64,000 nucleotides of DNA from UMGS1590 sp963558655. GTDB lineage: Bacteria; Bacillota; Peptococcia; Peptococcales; Peptococcaceae. The translations under genes were made by a program, and so were the position numbers. Positions 24,138 through 31,131 of the stretch are shown here, in pieces (positions within the stretch are counted from its first letter, which is position 1; every line of letters begins with the position of its first letter). The stretch spans positions 1 through 64,000 of the forward strand of contig CAUWHJ010000013.1 in assembly GCA_963558655.1 (NCBI GenBank). The letters are read 5' to 3'. Below the pieces are notes generated by a model. That model had not been told where the DNA came from and searched no databases. It saw only the letters and a list, made by a program, of their open reading frames with translations.

Positions 24138-26027
24138 ATGAAAAAAATATATGATTATCCCACCCATTATGATGTGATTGTCGTTGGCGGCGGCCATGCT
24201 GGCTGCGAAGCGGCGCTGGCTTGTGCCAAGCTGGGACATGAGACGCTGTTGTGCACGATTAGTTTGGACCATATTGCGCTTTTGCCATGCAATCCGTCTA
24301 TTGGCGGTCCGGCGAAGGCACATTTGGTGCGTGAGATTGATGCGCTGGGCGGTGCGATGGGTGAAGTGGCTGATGAATGTCTGATTCAGATGCGTGTGCT
24401 GAACACGTCCAAGGGGCCGGCGGTACATTCGCTGCGTGCCCAGATGGACAAGGAGCTGTATCGGCATACGATGACGGCACGCCTGGAACATACCGAGCAT
24501 TTGACGATTAAGCAGTTTATTGCGGAGGAGCTGCTCATAGAGGACGGCGCTGTGTGCGGCGTGGTGGACCATACGGGCATTGCCTATTATGGCAAGCGGG
24601 TGATTCTCTGCACGGGCACCTATTTGAAAAGCCGCATCATCATTGGCGAGTACAGCGAAAATGCCGGCCCACAGGGGCAGCTTGCGGCAAACAAGCTCTC
24701 CGATTCGCTGCGTGAGGCAGGCTTTGAGGTGGTGCGTTTCAAAACAGGCACACCGGCGCGTGTGGACGTGCGTAGTGTGGATTTTTCAAAGATGGAAGTG
24801 CAGCCGTCTGATGCCAGCGAGATGCATTTTTCGTTCTGGCACGACCATGATTATGACAATGGGTTGCCGAAGGTGGCTTGCCATCTCACCTACACCAATG
24901 CCGACACGCACGCCATCATTCGTGCCAATCTCGACCGCTCGCCGCTGTATTCGGGCTTTATTGAAGGCACGGGGCCACGCTACTGCCCTTCTATTGAGGA
25001 CAAGGTGGTGCGTTTTTCAGATAAGAGCCGCCATCAGCTTTTCATTGAGCCGGAGGGGCTGGAAACGACGGAGCTGTATGTGCAGGGCTTTTCGTCGAGC
25101 CTGCCAATGGACGTGCAGCTCAAGATGATTCATACGCTGCCGGGGCTGGAAAAGTGCGAGGTGATGCGTCCGGCGTATGCTATTGAGTATGATTTGGTGG
25201 ACCCACAGGAGCTGCGGCCAAGTTTAGAAATGAAGCGGGTGCGTGGGCTGTATTGCGCCGGACAAATCAATGGCACATCGGGCTACGAAGAAGCAGCGGC
25301 GCAGGGGTTGATGGCGGGCATCAATGCGAGCCTTTCCCTGCGTGGCGAAGAGCCGTTGGTGTTGGGGCGCCACGAGGCGTACATTGGGGTGTTGATTGAC
25401 GACCTTGTGATTAAGGGTACGAACGAACCGTATCGTATGTTGACCAGCCGCTGCGAGTATCGCTTGCTGTTGCGTGAGGACAACGCCGACCGCCGTTTGT
25501 CGGACTATGGCCATAAAGTGGGGCTGCTTTCAGATGACAAATATGCGCGCTATCAGGCACGCTGGGCAGCCATTGAGGCAGAAATGGCACGTTTGCAAGC
25601 CACGTCGGTGCAGCCAGATGAGGTGGCAGCGATGCTTGAGGCAGCCGGCAGCGAGCTGCTGCGTCAGGGCACCCGTTTGGCACAGCTGCTCAAGCGGCCG
25701 ATGCTGCATTATGCCGATCTTCTGGCACATGGCTTTGGCGATGATACGCTGGCGCCGGAAGTGACAAGCGAGGTTGAAATCATCATTAAATATGAAGGCT
25801 ACATTCAAAAACAGCGTGAACAGGTGGGGCGTGCGGCGAAACTGGAAAGCCGCCGTCTGCCGGAGGATATGGATTATCAGAACGTGAGCAATCTGCGTTT
25901 GGAAGCACGCCAGAAGCTGGCTGCGGTGCGGCCGGAAACGGTGGGGCAAGCCAGCCGCATTTCCGGCGTGAATCCGGCGGACATCACGGCGCTGTTGGTG
26001 TGGCTTGAGCATACACGGAGGGCTTGA
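24138..26027 (+). CDS. mnmG: tRNA uridine-5-carboxymethylaminomethyl modification protein MnmG
   Basis: A 629-residue FAD protein with GGGHAG at 17-22 and the GidA block NPSIGGPAKAHLVREIDALGG near 50-70. The C-terminal helical domain ends in the usual RISGVNPADITALLVWLE. The two catalytic Cys regions are present (near RYCPSIEDK and CAGQINGTSGYEEA). It is the partner of MnmE. The ATG at 24138 follows ATAGGAGC; a longer frame overlaps mnmE. Confidence 0.97.
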   Translation: MKKIYDYPTHYDVIVVGGGHAGCEAALACAKLGHETLLCTISLDHIALLPCNPSIGGPAKAHLVREIDALGGAMGEVADECLIQMRVLNTSKGPAVHSLRAQMDKELYRHTMTARLEHTEHLTIKQFIAEELLIEDGAVCGVVDHTGIAYYGKRVILCTGTYLKSRIIIGEYSENAGPQGQLAANKLSDSLREAGFEVVRFKTGTPARVDVRSVDFSKMEVQPSDASEMHFSFWHDHDYDNGLPKVACHLTYTNADTHAIIRANLDRSPLYSGFIEGTGPRYCPSIEDKVVRFSDKSRHQLFIEPEGLETTELYVQGFSSSLPMDVQLKMIHTLPGLEKCEVMRPAYAIEYDLVDPQELRPSLEMKRVRGLYCAGQINGTSGYEEAAAQGLMAGINASLSLRGEEPLVLGRHEAYIGVLIDDLVIKGTNEPYRMLTSRCEYRLLLREDNADRRLSDYGHKVGLLSDDKYARYQARWAAIEAEMARLQATSVQPDEVAAMLEAAGSELLRQGTRLAQLLKRPMLHYADLLAHGFGDDTLAPEVTSEVEIIIKYEGYIQKQREQVGRAAKLESRRLPEDMDYQNVSNLRLEARQKLAAVRPETVGQASRISGVNPADITALLVWLEHTRRA

Positions 26028-26029
26028 CG

Positions 26030-26746
26030 ATGCGAGACATTGAAACCTTGATTGCCCAAACGCTGGCGCCACGTTTTGCGCTGAGCGATACGCAGTGTGC
26101 ACAGTTTGCCCGCTACTATGAGCTGCTTGTGGATTGGAACACACGCATGAACCTCACTGCCATTACGGCGCCTGCCGAAGCGGTGGAAAAACATTTTCTG
26201 GATAGTTTGCTGCTGCTTGAGGACGTGCCAATGGCTGCCGGCGAACGCCTGATTGATGTGGGCACAGGCGCTGGTTTTCCGGGGATTCCTCTTGCCATCG
26301 CCCGTCCGGCGCTTTCTGTGACGCTGTTGGACAGTTTGCGTAAGCGTGTAACGTTTTTGGAAGCGGTGATTTCTGAACTGGGGCTTTCTAACGTGCAGGC
26401 GTATCACGAGCGTGCCGAGCTTTTTGCCAAGCGCAGCGAACAGCGTGATGCTTACGACTGGGCAACGGCACGAGCGGTGGCACGTTTGCCGTTGCTTTTG
26501 GAATATTGCCTGCCGTTTGTGCGGACGGGCGGAACGTTTATTGCCTGCAAAGGGCCGGACGGCGCTCGCGAGCTGGCGGAATCTGCCCATGCGTTGGAAG
26601 CACTGCAAGGCCGCCATGTACGCACCTGCGCCCATACCCTGCCAGGCGGCGACACACGGGACATTCTCTTGATTGAAAAAGTGGCGCCAACCCCTTCACG
26701 CTTTCCACGCAAGCCCGGCGCTGCGGAAAAATCGCCGCTGCGCTGA
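26030..26746 (+). CDS. rsmG: 16S rRNA (guanine-527 N7) methyltransferase
   Basis: A 238-residue SAM-dependent methyltransferase. The SAM motif is LIDVGTGAGFPGIPLAI near residues 80-96, and RAVARL lies further on. It methylates G527 of 16S rRNA. The ATG at 26030 is eight bases after GGAGG and overlaps the end of mnmG. The C-terminal tail is basic and rich in Pro and Lys, longer than the core. In many Bacillota parAB follows; here parAB is 21 kb away. Confidence 0.95.
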   Translation: MRDIETLIAQTLAPRFALSDTQCAQFARYYELLVDWNTRMNLTAITAPAEAVEKHFLDSLLLLEDVPMAAGERLIDVGTGAGFPGIPLAIARPALSVTLLDSLRKRVTFLEAVISELGLSNVQAYHERAELFAKRSEQRDAYDWATARAVARLPLLLEYCLPFVRTGGTFIACKGPDGARELAESAHALEALQGRHVRTCAHTLPGGDTRDILLIEKVAPTPSRFPRKPGAAEKSPLR

Positions 26747-27001
26747 ATGGTTATCCAAACTTGAACATCAGTTATCCCCAGCTGTGGAAAAAATTCTGGA
26801 AAACTGTGGATAATTACCTAAGGTTTTCCAAAAGCCCTTTCATAAAAAGATAAAATTTCTCGGAATTTGTTGATGTTTTCCATAATCATCGCCAGTTTCC
26901 CACAGTTTTCCACCGATGTTTTCCACAACTGTGGGAATGTGTGGGAAAAATACACAGATTTTCCGCAGGCTTTCCACAGTGTTCCTCAATCGTTTGGGGA
27001 T
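26747..27001. other. Third DnaA-box-like cluster downstream of rsmG
   Basis: There is a perfect box on the minus strand (TGTGGATAA, 26805-26813), TGTGGAAAA at 26783-26791, TTTTCCACA at 26919-26927, and near-boxes TTATCCCCA (26772-26780) and TTATCCAAA (26751-26759). Several further TTTCCACA-like sites lie between 26890 and 26985. No gene fits. Confidence 0.7.
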
Positions 27002-27030
27002 TTGACGAATAGTGAGAAAATTGTTATAAT
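27002..27030 (+). promoter_or_regulatory. Strong sigma-A promoter of the 27.1-kb small transcript
   Basis: TTGACG (27002-27007), 17 bases, then TATAAT (27025-27030). Confidence 0.8.
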
Positions 27031-27117
27031 GATGATGGAAAATCATTTTTTCAGCGGCAGCAACTGTGGCCAGCTACCGCTGAAAAACAGGCAAAGCGCA
27101 ACAAGGAGGTATGTGGA

Positions 27118-27171
27118 ATGACCAATCTTCAAAGCTGCTGTTGTTTATCGCCTGTGGAATGTCGGGCGTAG
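27118..27171 (+). CDS. Possible 17-residue Cys-rich peptide
   Basis: The ATG at 27118 is seven bases after AGGAGG and opens MTNLQSCCCLSPVECRA, with three Cys codons in a row. It ends at a TAG. A frame starting at 27111 lies too close to the RBS and runs 71 codons through the terminator. With consecutive Cys codons it resembles an attenuation leader peptide, yet no gene on this strand follows. Coding is uncertain. Confidence 0.3.
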   Translation: MTNLQSCCCLSPVECRA

Positions 27172-27259
27172 CAATGTCACTTTTGACACGTGGATCCGAC
27201 ATACCAAACGTTTTTCACGGCAGTTTATGGCAAACAGGCGATGGCTTGTTTGCTTGCGT

Positions 27260-27309
27260 AAAAAAATCCCTTCCGCTTCATGTACTTATGAAACGGAAGG
27301 GATTTTTTT
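27260..27309 (+). terminator. Terminator of the small transcript
   Basis: AAATCCCTTCCG and CGGAAGGGATTT form the outer stem, with TTCAT/ATGAA inside, and A- and T-runs on the flanks, so it may act on both strands. Confidence 0.9.
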
Positions 27310-27369
27310 GTTTTCTTTCATTATAGCATAGAAAGAGAGACATAGAGAAACGTTCGCCAAAGCGATGCT

Positions 27370-27924
27370 TCAGGGATGAATGAATTGGCCGTCTTTGAGC
27401 GCTGGCTGCACATTGGGATTGTGGCGTGCAGGGTCGAAATAATCGGCGGTGCGGAAGTAAAACTGGCATTTCACACGGTCGCCGGCTTTGTAGCAGGCGC
27501 TGTCCTCCGGCACTTGCACGGTGGCACGCAGCTCACCGCCCAATGCTTCTAAGGTGCGGCGGCTGGCGGCGTTGTCGGGATTGCAGGTGATAATACATTC
27601 TTCCATGCCAAGTTCGTAGGCAAAGTGCAGCATCAGGCGAGAGGCTTTGAGCGCATAGTGGTGCCCACGATGCTGGCGATAGACACGGTAGCCGATGTTG
27701 CCGGAATAGGCAATTTCTGCGTGTGTGCCCAGGCGCAGGTCGCAATGGCCGAGTTCACGGCGCATTTCACTGGCAGAAACGATTTTGAAAAAATAGCTGG
27801 GCAGACCGCCCACATAGGCGGAGCCCCACTGGTACTGGCGCAGGAGCAGACAAATGTCGCCATCTGTGAGATGGGTGGTGGGCTGTGCGTGCAGCGGGTG
27901 CAAGAGATTTTTGAAAAAGGCCAT
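27370..27924 (-). CDS. GNAT family N-acetyltransferase
   Basis: A 184-residue protein with the GNAT fold. AEIAYSGNIGYRVYRQHRGHHYALKASRLM (about 68-98) covers beta-4 and the acetyl-CoA loop in the form RGHHYA, and CNPDNAASRRTLEALGG matches the later block of the family. It acetylates an unknown amine with acetyl-CoA. The RBS AAGGAGC precedes the ATG. The gene stands alone and convergent to the small transcript. Confidence 0.8.
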   Translation of the reverse strand: MAFFKNLLHPLHAQPTTHLTDGDICLLLRQYQWGSAYVGGLPSYFFKIVSASEMRRELGHCDLRLGTHAEIAYSGNIGYRVYRQHRGHHYALKASRLMLHFAYELGMEECIITCNPDNAASRRTLEALGGELRATVQVPEDSACYKAGDRVKCQFYFRTADYFDPARHNPNVQPALKDGQFIHP

Positions 27925-28021
27925 AATAAAGATGCTCCTTGCTTGTAATCTTAGGTTGATTGTACCACATTCACCGCAAACATTCTATGCGAAAAGCATA
28001 ACCCCAAAGAAGGCGCTGCCG

Positions 28022-28342
28022 TTAATGACCGCTGGTGGCTTTTAAGCCAATCAATCCTACAATGACCATGCCCACAAAGAGCGCGCGCAGCGGAAACATG
28101 GGTTCTTTGAAAAGAAGCATACCAACAATCACAGAACCTAACGCACCAATCCCTGTCCAGATGGCGTAAGCGGTGCCCATGGGCAGGGTTTTCATGACAT
28201 GGGAAAGCAAGAAAAAGCTGGCAATCATGCCGATGATGGTGAGTGCGGTGTAAAAATGGACGGTGAAACCATGAGAGAGTTTCATGCAGGTGGCCCAAAA
28301 GACTTCAAAGAGTCCGGCGATGAAAAGTGTTATCCAAGCCAT
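28022..28342 (-). CDS. sugE: SMR transporter of the Gdx/SugE type
   Basis: A 106-residue four-helix protein. The essential glutamate lies in AGLFEVFWATCMKLS (E13), the form seen in Gdx/SugE members, which export guanidinium ions in exchange for protons. It works as an antiparallel dimer. The ATG at 28342 follows AAAGGAGG; ten further residues upstream are basic and not typical. The 5' leader carries two hairpins, the second with a T-run, so control by attenuation is likely. A known guanidine riboswitch class could not be recognised. Confidence 0.85.
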   Translation of the reverse strand: MAWITLFIAGLFEVFWATCMKLSHGFTVHFYTALTIIGMIASFFLLSHVMKTLPMGTAYAIWTGIGALGSVIVGMLLFKEPMFPLRALFVGMVIVGLIGLKATSGH

Positions 28343-28378
28343 CGTTCCATCTCCTCCTTTCTTTTTCATCATGTGAGA

Positions 28379-28393
28379 TTAACGTGTCGTTAA
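28379..28393. promoter_or_regulatory. Palindrome in the sugE leader
   Basis: TTAACG TGT CGTTAA, a perfect inverted repeat just upstream of the sugE RBS. A half of it (CTTAACG) recurs in the operator-like palindrome at 28917. Confidence 0.4.
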
Positions 28394-28428
28394 AGAACGT
28401 TAAGATGGGATAAAAATGCAAAAGAAAA

Positions 28429-28501
28429 AGACGCCGTGCAGCTGTATCTTCTAAGGCCTATCGATACAGTGCAGAGCGTCTGTGTCCACCCGGCGGCGGA
28501 C
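28429..28501 (-). promoter_or_regulatory. Two-hairpin leader with an attenuator-like terminator ahead of sugE
   Basis: On the minus strand GTCCGCC and GGTGGAC pair (28484-28501). Then AGACGC..TGCA.TGTATC pairs with GATACA..TGCA..GCGTCT (28429-28481) and is followed by TTTTTCTTTT. It lies between promoter and gene, so the gene is expressed only on read-through. Confidence 0.6.
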
Positions 28502-28519
28502 GGTATTTTCTTTTGTTTT

Positions 28520-28548
28520 ATGCTAACAAACGCTCTGCTTTTTGTCAA
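28520..28548 (-). promoter_or_regulatory. Promoter of the sugE leader
   Basis: On the minus strand TTGACA (28543-28548), 17 bases, then TAGCAT (28520-28525). Confidence 0.6.
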
Positions 28549-28579
28549 GAAATCCTGAGAAACAATCGTATTGGGTGGC

Positions 28580-28608
28580 TTGCAAGGGTCGCTGTGCCGT
28601 GCTATAAT
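28580..28608 (+). promoter_or_regulatory. Promoter of the SCIFF gene
   Basis: TTGCAA (28580-28585), 17 bases, then TATAAT (28603-28608), divergent from the sugE promoter. Confidence 0.7.
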
Positions 28609-28644
28609 AATATAGTAAATCTATGCTGAAAGGGGTATTGGAGT

Positions 28645-28785
28645 ATGTCTAAACATATTAAAACTATCAGCGCTCAGAAGCTTCAGAAAACCCTGAAGAC
28701 TGGCGGCTGCGGCGAATGCCAGACCTCTTGCCAATCTGCGTGCAAAACCAGTTGCACTGTTGGCAACCAAGTATGCAAGCACTAA
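28645..28785 (+). CDS. scfA: SCIFF ranthipeptide precursor
   Basis: A 46-residue peptide that matches SCIFF (six cysteines in forty-five residues), a ribosomal peptide conserved through Clostridia and modified to Cys thioether links by a radical SAM maturase. The core cysteines are C22, C25, C29, C33, C37 and C44, with the family block ECQTSCQSACKTSCT. The leader MSKHIKTISAQKLQ is typical. The ATG follows a GGAG five bases away. The maturase gene normally lies next door; the following gene here is an MFS exporter, so the maturase must be elsewhere if present. Confidence 0.95.
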   Translation: MSKHIKTISAQKLQKTLKTGGCGECQTSCQSACKTSCTVGNQVCKH

Positions 28786-28794
28786 TCCCATCCC

Positions 28795-28826
28795 GAGACC
28801 TGCCTGTGGCGCGGGTCTTTTCTTTT
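28795..28826 (+). terminator. Terminator of the SCIFF gene
   Basis: AGACC...GGTCT stem followed by TTTTCTTTTT. Confidence 0.65.
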
Positions 28827-28839
28827 TCAAAGTGCAGTT

Positions 28840-28874
28840 GAGATTGCTTTCGGTTCGTAAGCAATCTCTTTTTT
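28840..28874 (+). terminator. Second terminator after SCIFF
   Basis: GAGATTGCTT and AAGCAATCTC form a 10-bp stem followed by TTTTTT. Confidence 0.85.
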
Positions 28875-28916
28875 GTTCAAAAATTATTCAAAGATGGTAA
28901 TTACCCCCACTTAACA

Positions 28917-28939
28917 CTTAACGAACGCTGTTCATTAAG
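28917..28939. promoter_or_regulatory. Operator-like palindrome ahead of the MFS gene
   Basis: CTTAACGAAC, three bases, GTTCATTAAG: a 10-bp inverted repeat with one mismatch, of the type bound by TetR or MarR regulators. No such regulator is adjacent. Confidence 0.5.
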
Positions 28940-29069
28940 AAAAATAATCGTTTGGGTTTTGGTCTTTATCTTTTGTTTATGGGCTTAAAGTGCTATAACA
29001 AATTCTTGCGAACTTATAGTCCCATTATAGTAGTAGAGTAGTAGTAGAAAAAAGTGGAGGTTGATACTT

Positions 29070-30449
29070 ATGGCAGAAATTTCTAAACGAACGCGTACAG
29101 CCATCTACCTCATGATGCTGGGGAGCTTTTTAGGGTCTATTAACCAGACGATTTTAAGTCCTGCTTTGCCAAGCATCATGGCTGACTTACACATTGATGC
29201 AGCATCTGGTCAGTGGCTGACAACCATCTTCCTGTTGGTCAATGGGATCATGATTCCTTGTACGGCTTATTTGATGGCGCGTTTCAAAACACGTCAGTTG
29301 TATCTGACAGCGATGAGCCTTTTTGCTTTGGGCACACTCTTGTGCGGTTTGTCACACAGCTTTGCGCTTTTGCTTGTAGCGCGTGTGCTTCAGGCCATGG
29401 GCTTTGGGGTGTTGATGCCACTGCTTAGTGGTACGGTGCTGATGGTTTATCCACCAAACCAGCGTGGTAAAGCCATGGGGATGATTGGTCTGGTTTTTGC
29501 AATCGCACCGGCCATTGGGCCTTCTCTTGCCGGCTTTTTTATTGATGCCTATGGTTGGAACGTGGTGTTCCTCGGCATTGTGCCATTGGTGCTTTTGGAC
29601 ATTATTCTTAGTGCTATCATCATGCCAAACACCGGTGAAACCCACCATATGACGCTGGATAAACCATCGGTGCTTTTATCTACCATCGGGTTTGGCGGCT
29701 TGCTTTACGGGTTTAGTTCCGTGGGCAGCTATGGCTGGACCTCTATGCACGTTTATGTGCCATTGGTGATCGGTGCTGTGGTGGTGGCGTTCTTTATCAA
29801 GCGCCAGAGCAAGCTGGAAACGCCGCTTTTGCGTTTTGATTCATTCCGCAGTCGTCGTTTCACTGTTGGGTTGATTCTTGGTATGATTATCAACGCTGCC
29901 CTGTTGTTTGGCGGCGTTTTAACCCCAATCTATCTTCAGGACATTCACGGTTACAGTGTGTTGACGTCTGCACTCATTATGCTGCCTGCTTCCCTTTTGG
30001 CAGCTTGTTTGAACCCAATCATTGGTGGGTTGTATGATAAAATCGGTGCACGCCCAATCGCCTTGTCTGGTTTGATTCTGCTGTTCATTGGTAGTGGTTC
30101 TTATGTATTCTTCCAGAAAGAAACAGCTATTTGGTTCTTAGTAGTTGTTTATATGGTGCGTATTTTGGGGATCAACTTTATCATGATGCCTATTAACACC
30201 TGGAGTATGTCTGATTTTGAGGGCGAGATTATTCCACACGCCAATGCGGTGTACAGCACCTTGCGACAGATTGCTGGTTCTGTGGGGACTGCTATTTTCG
30301 TTTCCATCTATTCGGTGGTTGCGCTCAGCTCGGATTCACTCACCGGCTTCCATTATGCCAACGGCGCTTCGGCGGTCTTGGTGCTTTTCGCCATTGTGTT
30401 GGCGTTCTTGAAGATCGAAAAACGCAGAAAGAAATCCTGGGAAAAATAA
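29070..30449 (+). CDS. MFS drug exporter, DHA2 (14-helix, EmrB/QacA) type
   Basis: A 459-residue transporter with about 14 membrane helices. It shows the DHA2 start LGSFLGSINQTILSPALPSIM, the motif near helix 4-5 (VLQAMGFGVLMPL) and GFFIDAYGWNVVF. This class exports toxic organic compounds with proton entry. The ATG at 29070 is preceded by GGAGG; an in-frame ATA-type extension is not used. The palindrome 130 bases upstream suggests drug-inducible control. Confidence 0.85.
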   Translation: MAEISKRTRTAIYLMMLGSFLGSINQTILSPALPSIMADLHIDAASGQWLTTIFLLVNGIMIPCTAYLMARFKTRQLYLTAMSLFALGTLLCGLSHSFALLLVARVLQAMGFGVLMPLLSGTVLMVYPPNQRGKAMGMIGLVFAIAPAIGPSLAGFFIDAYGWNVVFLGIVPLVLLDIILSAIIMPNTGETHHMTLDKPSVLLSTIGFGGLLYGFSSVGSYGWTSMHVYVPLVIGAVVVAFFIKRQSKLETPLLRFDSFRSRRFTVGLILGMIINAALLFGGVLTPIYLQDIHGYSVLTSALIMLPASLLAACLNPIIGGLYDKIGARPIALSGLILLFIGSGSYVFFQKETAIWFLVVVYMVRILGINFIMMPINTWSMSDFEGEIIPHANAVYSTLRQIAGSVGTAIFVSIYSVVALSSDSLTGFHYANGASAVLVLFAIVLAFLKIEKRRKKSWEK

Positions 30450-30463
30450 TTTGCCTTCCTTTA

Positions 30464-30504
30464 CGCTGCTGCATCTCTTTTGTGAGATGTGGCAGTTTTT
30501 TTTA
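30464..30504 (+). terminator. Terminator of the MFS gene
   Basis: CTGCTGCATCTC pairs with GAGATGTGGCAG, followed by eight T. Confidence 0.85.
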
Positions 30505-30512
30505 TGAAGGGC

Positions 30513-30541
30513 TTGCAAGATGGTGCCAGTCATGGTATTGT
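30513..30541 (+). promoter_or_regulatory. Promoter of a candidate sRNA
   Basis: TTGCAA (30513-30518), 17 bases, TATTGT (30536-30541), the same -35 as the SCIFF promoter. Confidence 0.45.
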
Positions 30542-30547
30542 AGAATC

Positions 30548-30617
30548 CTACATGATAAGGCTGCTTCTCTTATGAGTCGCAACAAAACCCGCTGTCGAAA
30601 GATGGCGGGTTTTTTTA
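30548..30617 (+). ncRNA. Candidate 70-nt small RNA
   Basis: Between the promoter above and a clear terminator (AAACCCGC...GCGGGTTTTTTT, 30585-30617) there is no reading frame with an RBS. A small ATAAG/CTTAT hairpin lies inside. The RNA family is unknown. Confidence 0.4.
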
Positions 30618-30654
30618 TGGCCTGTGACGGGCCAATTTTTTTTGCTGCAAAAGC

Positions 30655-30683
30655 TTGACAGGATAATGTGTGCCGTGTATGAT
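30655..30683 (+). promoter_or_regulatory. Promoter of the GntR-ABC operon
   Basis: TTGACA (30655-30660), 17 bases, TATGAT (30678-30683). Confidence 0.75.
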
Positions 30684-30687
30684 AAGT

Positions 30688-30715
30688 GTACTAGAAACGA
30701 TAGTACAGTTATCGT
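30688..30715. promoter_or_regulatory. Overlapping inverted repeats, likely GntR operator
   Basis: GTACTA, seven bases, TAGTAC (30688-30706) overlaps ACGATA, seven bases, TATCGT (30697-30715). They lie just after the -10 box, where binding of the encoded YtrA-type repressor would block transcription. Confidence 0.6.
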
Positions 30716-30741
30716 ACCATTTCCAGAGAGGAGGACGCAGA

Positions 30742-31131
30742 ATGTTTCGTATTAACCAACGCAGCCCAAAACCGATTTATGAACAGATTGTTGACAGTGT
30801 AGAAAATTTAATTATCAGCGGTGCGCTCGTTAAAGATGAGCAGGTGCCGAGTGTGCGTGCGGTGGCGAAGGACCTTGCGGTGAACCCGAACACGATTCAG
30901 AAAGCCTATGGGCTTTTGGAAGAACGCGGTATTATTTATTCACGTCCGGGGCGTGGCAGCTTTGTAGCTGTGGACGCTGCGGATTTGCAATCACGGCGGC
31001 TGCCACAGGCGTATGAACGCTTGAATGTCGCCATTGATACGCTGCTTGCGCTAAAAGTGCCTTTGCGAGAGGTGCTTAGCTATGTGAAGGAGCGTTATGA
31101 ACGTTCACAAAAAGGAGGAATGGATTCATGA
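30742..31131 (+). CDS. GntR family regulator, YtrA type
   Basis: A 129-residue regulator. The GntR winged helix fills residues 1-75 (PIYEQIVDSVENLIISGAL, PSVRAVAKDLAVNPNTIQKAYGLLEERGII), followed by a short helical tail as in YtrA, with no effector domain. Such proteins repress the ABC transporter operon they head, usually relieved by cell-wall stress. The RBS GAGAGGAGG precedes the ATG. The stop overlaps the ABC ATPase start (ATGA). Confidence 0.9.
   Translation: MFRINQRSPKPIYEQIVDSVENLIISGALVKDEQVPSVRAVAKDLAVNPNTIQKAYGLLEERGIIYSRPGRGSFVAVDAADLQSRRLPQAYERLNVAIDTLLALKVPLREVLSYVKERYERSQKGGMDS

Larger units (their letters stand above)
27037..27309 (+). ncRNA. Candidate small transcript with 5' hairpin and terminator
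   Basis: A strong promoter and a strong terminator bound about 270 nt. Near the 5' end TTTTTCAGCGG (27046-27056) pairs perfectly with CCGCTGAAAAA (27077-27087). An AAGGAGGT follows at 27103-27110. The transcript ends convergent with the GNAT gene. It may be a small mRNA, a regulatory RNA or both; no known RNA family was recognised. Confidence 0.5.

Noticed and set aside
27111..27326. 71-codon frame in the small transcript
   Set aside because: Its ATG directly abuts the Shine-Dalgarno sequence and the frame runs through the terminator, so a complete message would not be made.
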